A stretch of DNA of 64,000 nt. Source: DAIODI01 sp046349255. Lineage in GTDB: Bacteria > Pseudomonadota > Alphaproteobacteria > Rhizobiales > Aestuariivirgaceae. Location: the NCBI GenBank assembly GCA_046349255.1, contig JAXMCR010000002.1, positions 1,240,001 to 1,304,000 of the forward strand, read 5' to 3'. Every line of letters begins with the position of its first letter. The stretch's first letter is position 1. Both the position numbers and the translations under genes were made by a program. Of this stretch, positions 60,661 through 64,000 are shown piece by piece. The notes under the pieces are model-generated. The model made no database searches. It was not told where the DNA came from and saw only the letters and a program-made list of their open reading frames with translations.

Positions 60661-61749
60661 ATGCTCTATCACCTGCTCGCGGGGTTGAGCGGAGATATCT
60701 CCGCCTTCAACGTGTTCCGCTACATCACCTTCCGCACCGGCGGGGCGATCATGACGTCGCTCCTGTTCGTGATGCTGTTCGGTCAGCACCTGATCTCGGT
60801 CCTCAGGCTGAAGCAGGGTAAGGGTCAGCCGATCCGCACCGATGGTCCGCAACGCCACGTGCTCGAGAAGCAGGGCACGCCCACGATGGGCGGGCTGATG
60901 ATCCTCGCCGGCATCTGCGTCGGCACGCTGTTGTGGGCCGATCTCACCAACCGCTACATCTGGACCGTGCTGTTCGTCACGCTGGGCTTCGGCGCGATCG
61001 GCTTCTACGACGACTATCTCAAGGTGACGCGGCACAAGGCGGGCGGCTTTTCCGGCCGGATGCGGCTCCTGCTCGAATGCCTGATCGCGGCGATCGCCGC
61101 GTTCGTGTTCATGCGCATCGGCAATCCGAACCTGTCGAGCGCGCTGGCACTGCCGTTCCTCAAGGACGCGCTGATCCAGCTCGGCTGGTTCTTCATCCCG
61201 TTCGCGGCCTTCGTGATCGTGGGCGCGGGCAACGCGGTGAACCTCACCGACGGCCTCGACGGGCTGGCGATCGTGCCGGTGATGATCGCGGCCGCAAGCT
61301 TCGGCCTGATCGTCTACCTCGTCGGCAACCTGAACTTCGCCGAGTACCTGCAGCTCCACTATGTTGCAAAGAGCGGCGAACTCGCCGTGTTCTGCGGCGC
61401 GCTCATTGGCGCAGGGCTTGGGTTCCTGTGGTTCAATGCCCCGCCCGCCATGATCTTCATGGGCGACACGGGCTCGCTGTCGCTCGGCGGCGCGCTGGGT
61501 GCAATCGCTGTCGCCGTGAAGCACGAGATCGTGCTCGCGGTGATCGGCGGGCTGTTCGTGCTCGAGACGGTGTCGGTCGTCGTCCAGGTGATCTCGTTCA
61601 AGCTCACCGGCAAACGCGTGTTCGCGATGGCGCCGCTGCACCACCACTTCGAGCAGAAGGGGTGGCGCGAGCCGACCATCGTCATCCGCTTCTGGATCAT
61701 ATCCGTGGTGCTGGCGCTCATCGGCCTCAGCACGCTGAAGCTCCGGTAG
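60661..61749 (+). CDS. mraY: Phospho-MurNAc-pentapeptide transferase MraY
   Basis: 362 residues with ten membrane helices. Signatures: TPTMGGLMIL, IGFYDDYLKV (DDD-type Asp pair), GNAVNLTDGLDGLA (catalytic Asp/Asn loop) and MAPLHHHFEQKGW. It forms lipid I on undecaprenyl phosphate. AAGGGG lies upstream of the ATG. Confidence 0.97.
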   Translation: MLYHLLAGLSGDISAFNVFRYITFRTGGAIMTSLLFVMLFGQHLISVLRLKQGKGQPIRTDGPQRHVLEKQGTPTMGGLMILAGICVGTLLWADLTNRYIWTVLFVTLGFGAIGFYDDYLKVTRHKAGGFSGRMRLLLECLIAAIAAFVFMRIGNPNLSSALALPFLKDALIQLGWFFIPFAAFVIVGAGNAVNLTDGLDGLAIVPVMIAAASFGLIVYLVGNLNFAEYLQLHYVAKSGELAVFCGALIGAGLGFLWFNAPPAMIFMGDTGSLSLGGALGAIAVAVKHEIVLAVIGGLFVLETVSVVVQVISFKLTGKRVFAMAPLHHHFEQKGWREPTIVIRFWIISVVLALIGLSTLKLR

Positions 61750-61754
61750 CGCCG

Positions 61755-63176
61755 ATGTTTCCCGCGCGCTCCTTCGCCGGCAAGACGGTCGCGATCTTCG
61801 GGCTCGCGCGCTCAGGCCTCACCTGCGCGCGCGCGCTCGTCGACGGCGGGGCGAAGGTGCTGGCGTGGGACGACACACCGGCGGGTCGGTCGAAGGCAGA
61901 GGAGGAAGGCATTCCGGTCGCCGACCTTTCGGCGATCGACTTCCGCACGCTCGATGCGCTGGTGCTCTCGCCCGGCGTGCCGCTGACGCACCCTTCGCCG
62001 CACTGGACCGTCGAAAAGGCGCGCGCGGCCGGCGTCGAGATCATCGGGGACATCGAGGTGTTCGCACGCGAGATCGCCGGCAAGGGCGCGCGCCTCGTCG
62101 GCATCACCGGCACCAACGGCAAGTCGACCACCACGGCGCTCACCGGACACCTCCTCAAGGCGGCCGGGCTTGACGCCCACGTGGGCGGCAACATCGGCAC
62201 GGCCGTGTTCCTGCTGCCGCCGCCGCAGCGCGGGCGCATCTACGTGCTCGAACTCTCCTCCTACCAGATCGACCTGATGCCAGCGCTCAAGCCCGACGCC
62301 GGCATCCTGATGAACCTGACGCCGGACCATCTCGACCGGCACGGCACCATGGCGAACTACGCGGCAGTGAAGGCGCATATGTTCGCGCAGCAGGCGGCCG
62401 GGGATACCGCGATCTGCTCCGTCGACGACGACTGGTGCGCCGAGATCGAGGCGCGCCTCGAAGCGGCAAGCGAAGCGAAGGTTGTGCCGTTCTCGGTTAT
62501 GCGGTCCCTCAAGAGAGGCGTGAGCGCTCCCGAGGGCATCCTGGTCGACACCGCATTCGGCGATGTGCCGGCCGAGCTCGATCTGCGGCGGATGCCGGCG
62601 CTGCGCGGCCGCCACAACTGGCAGAATGCGTGCGCGGCCTACGCAGCAGCGCGCGCCATGGGGCTGACGCTGGAAGAGATCGATTCCGGCATGCGGTCGT
62701 TCCCCGGGCTTGCGCACCGCATGGAGGAGGTCGGTCGACTTGACGATGTCGCCTTCATCAACGACTCCAAGGCGACGAACGCGGACGCCGCCGAGAAGGC
62801 GCTCACCTCGTTCGACACGATCTACTGGATCGCGGGCGGCTTGCAGAAAGCGGGCGGCATCGAACCATTGCGACCCTATTTCCCGCGCGTCGTGCGCGCC
62901 TATCTGATCGGCCAGGACGGGCCGGAGTTCGCAAAAACTCTCGACGGCGCCGTCGACTACCGGATGTGCGGCACGATCGACCGGGCGGTGGCGGATGCCG
63001 CCGCGGACGCTGCGCGCGAAGGCAAGCCGGGGGCAGTGGTCCTGCTCTCGCCCGCCTGCGCCTCGTTTGACCAGTACCCCAACTTCGAAGTGCGCGGCGA
63101 GGCGTTCCGCGCCGCCGTCGCGAGCCTTGCCGGCATCGCCATGAAGGGAGCCACAGATGCTGATCAGCCGAAGTGA
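61755..63176 (+). CDS. murD: UDP-MurNAc-L-Ala:D-Glu ligase MurD
   Basis: 473 residues from ATG 61755. N-terminal UDP-binding domain KTVAIFGLARSGLTCARAL, ATP site GITGTNGKSTTTALTGHLL, then VLELSSYQID, NLTPDHLDRHG and FINDSKATNADA. It adds D-Glu to UDP-MurNAc-L-Ala. The 3' end overlaps ftsW by 20 bases. Confidence 0.97.
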   Translation: MFPARSFAGKTVAIFGLARSGLTCARALVDGGAKVLAWDDTPAGRSKAEEEGIPVADLSAIDFRTLDALVLSPGVPLTHPSPHWTVEKARAAGVEIIGDIEVFAREIAGKGARLVGITGTNGKSTTTALTGHLLKAAGLDAHVGGNIGTAVFLLPPPQRGRIYVLELSSYQIDLMPALKPDAGILMNLTPDHLDRHGTMANYAAVKAHMFAQQAAGDTAICSVDDDWCAEIEARLEAASEAKVVPFSVMRSLKRGVSAPEGILVDTAFGDVPAELDLRRMPALRGRHNWQNACAAYAAARAMGLTLEEIDSGMRSFPGLAHRMEEVGRLDDVAFINDSKATNADAAEKALTSFDTIYWIAGGLQKAGGIEPLRPYFPRVVRAYLIGQDGPEFAKTLDGAVDYRMCGTIDRAVADAAADAAREGKPGAVVLLSPACASFDQYPNFEVRGEAFRAAVASLAGIAMKGATDADQPK

Positions 63177-64000
63177 CCGCGGCCTCATCGCCCGCTGGTG
63201 GTTCACCGTCGACCGCGCGCTCCTCTCCGCCGTGACGCTGCTGATCGCGGCGGGCGTGCTGTTCTCGATGGCGGCGAGCCCGCCGGTCGCGGCGCGCCTC
63301 GGGCTGCCGAACTTCCATTTCTTTGACCGCCAGCTCATGTACGTGCTGCCGGCGCTCCTCGTGATGATCGGCACCTCGATGCTCGACCTCAAGAGCGCGC
63401 GGCGCGTCTCGCTCGCCGTGTTCATCCTCGGTATCGGTCTGATGCTGGCCGCGATCACCATCGGGCCCGAGATCAAGGGCGCGCACCGCTGGATCGACAT
63501 CGGGCCGATCAACCTCCAGCCCTCGGAGATCGTGAAGCCGGCGTTCGTGGTCATGGCGGCGTGGTTTCTTGCCGAAGCCTCCCGCAAGGCCGACGTGCCG
63601 GGCATGCCGATCGCCTGGGCGTTCTACCTCCTGTTCGTCGGCCTCCTCGTGAAGCAGCCCGACTTCGGGCAGACGGCGCTTGTCTCCGCCGTGTTCATCG
63701 CCATGCTGCTCGCCTACGGCATCCCGTGGATCCTGATCGGCGGCCTCGGGGCGACCGGCATCGGGCTTGCGTTCGTCGCCTACGAATCGATCCCCTACGT
63801 GCGCTCGCGCGTGATGCGCTTTCTCGATCCCGACAAGGGCGACAACTTCCAGATCGAGACCGCAACCGACGCTTTCCGCAACGGCGGCCTGTTCGGCACC
63901 GGCCCGGGCGGCGGCACGGCGAAGCAGATCCTGCCCGATGCGCACACCGACTTCATCGCCGCGGTGATCGGCGAGGAGTTCGGCTTCGTCGCGCTCGTGC
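63157..64000 (+). CDS. ftsW: Lipid II polymerase FtsW, N-terminal part
   Basis: The gene begins at ATG 63157 (GGGAG at 63146-63150) inside the end of murD and runs off the window after about 281 codons. SEDS features are visible: several membrane helices, GAHRWIDIGPINLQPSEIVKPAF, KQPDFGQT with the catalytic Asp region, and GGGTAKQILPDAHTDFI in parts. FtsW polymerises septal glycan together with FtsI. The last third and the expected murG and murC genes lie beyond the edge. Confidence 0.95.
   Translation, partial: MLISRSDRGLIARWWFTVDRALLSAVTLLIAAGVLFSMAASPPVAARLGLPNFHFFDRQLMYVLPALLVMIGTSMLDLKSARRVSLAVFILGIGLMLAAITIGPEIKGAHRWIDIGPINLQPSEIVKPAFVVMAAWFLAEASRKADVPGMPIAWAFYLLFVGLLVKQPDFGQTALVSAVFIAMLLAYGIPWILIGGLGATGIGLAFVAYESIPYVRSRVMRFLDPDKGDNFQIETATDAFRNGGLFGTGPGGGTAKQILPDAHTDFIAAVIGEEFGFVALV

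Overview
The window is a GC-rich chromosomal segment from an alphaproteobacterium, most likely of the order Hyphomicrobiales (Rhizobiales). The evidence is a ctaC-D-B-F-G-E cytochrome oxidase operon with DUF983, SURF1 and thrC attached, an IalB-family protein, an FtcR/Rem-type orphan regulator (a family known from Rhizobiales), a VtlR/LsrB-like LysR regulator divergent from a DUF1127 gene, a meso-DAP type murE in a dcw cluster, and an alphaproteobacterial class A RNase P RNA. No phage, integron, CRISPR array, IS element, tRNA or rRNA was seen. The species cannot be named from the sequence.

Layout. 1-3.1 kb: end of an SDR gene, a periplasmic TPR protein, a methyltransferase, a 99-100 aa protein and a secreted SGNH esterase. 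3.3-7.2 kb (minus strand): a small Tad-like surface group with a Flp pilin, a GNAT enzyme, a membrane-anchored Thr/Gly-repeat protein, two TadE-like pseudopilins and a TadG-like protein. Two AT-rich leaders (32-36% GC by hand count) flank it, and no Tad secretion machinery is present. 7.3-9.8 kb: a Sel1-like periplasmic protein, then a CysD-like protein translationally coupled to a DUF6671 zinc-ribbon protein without CysN. 9.8-11.7 kb: a candidate small RNA on the plus strand, a LysR regulator, an inverted-repeat control region and two DUF1127 genes. 11.7-16.9 kb (minus): DUF937 protein, MATE exporter, HAD phosphatase, TldD and an IalB-like protein.

17.4-30.7 kb (plus): a long co-oriented block of aa3 oxidase subunits and assembly factors, SURF1, threonine synthase, an M16 peptidase, a RimJ-like acetyltransferase and an 1138-residue PAS-GGDEF-EAL membrane protein. 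30.7-39.3 kb: mixed housekeeping genes (YqgE, DsbD-like domain protein, peroxiredoxin, aquaporin, DUF502, an adenylate cyclase with GAF and PAS domains, aldo/keto reductase, NylB-like serine hydrolase, DUF2189 membrane protein). 39.4-40.4 kb: an FtcR-like regulator with AT-rich control region and 5' coding end, followed by three short palindromic repeats. 40.4-54.1 kb: FAD oxidoreductase, hydantoinase-like protein, EttA, MlaC-like protein, an ArsR-methyltransferase fusion overlapping metF, GST, acyltransferase, extensin-like lipoprotein, polysaccharide deacetylase, META protein, DjlA-like protein and AmpD-like amidase. 54.1-64 kb: rnpB, then the dcw cluster rsmH-ftsL-ftsI-murE-murF-mraY-murD-ftsW with overlapping or closely spaced genes. 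ftsW runs off the right edge and mraZ is absent from its usual place.

Most of the window is ordinary chromosomal core. The less ordinary features are the CysD/DUF6671 pair, the candidate sRNA and operator pair around the LysR/DUF1127 locus, the AT-rich control islands in front of surface and motility-type genes, and the ArsR-methyltransferase/metF pair with a candidate operator.
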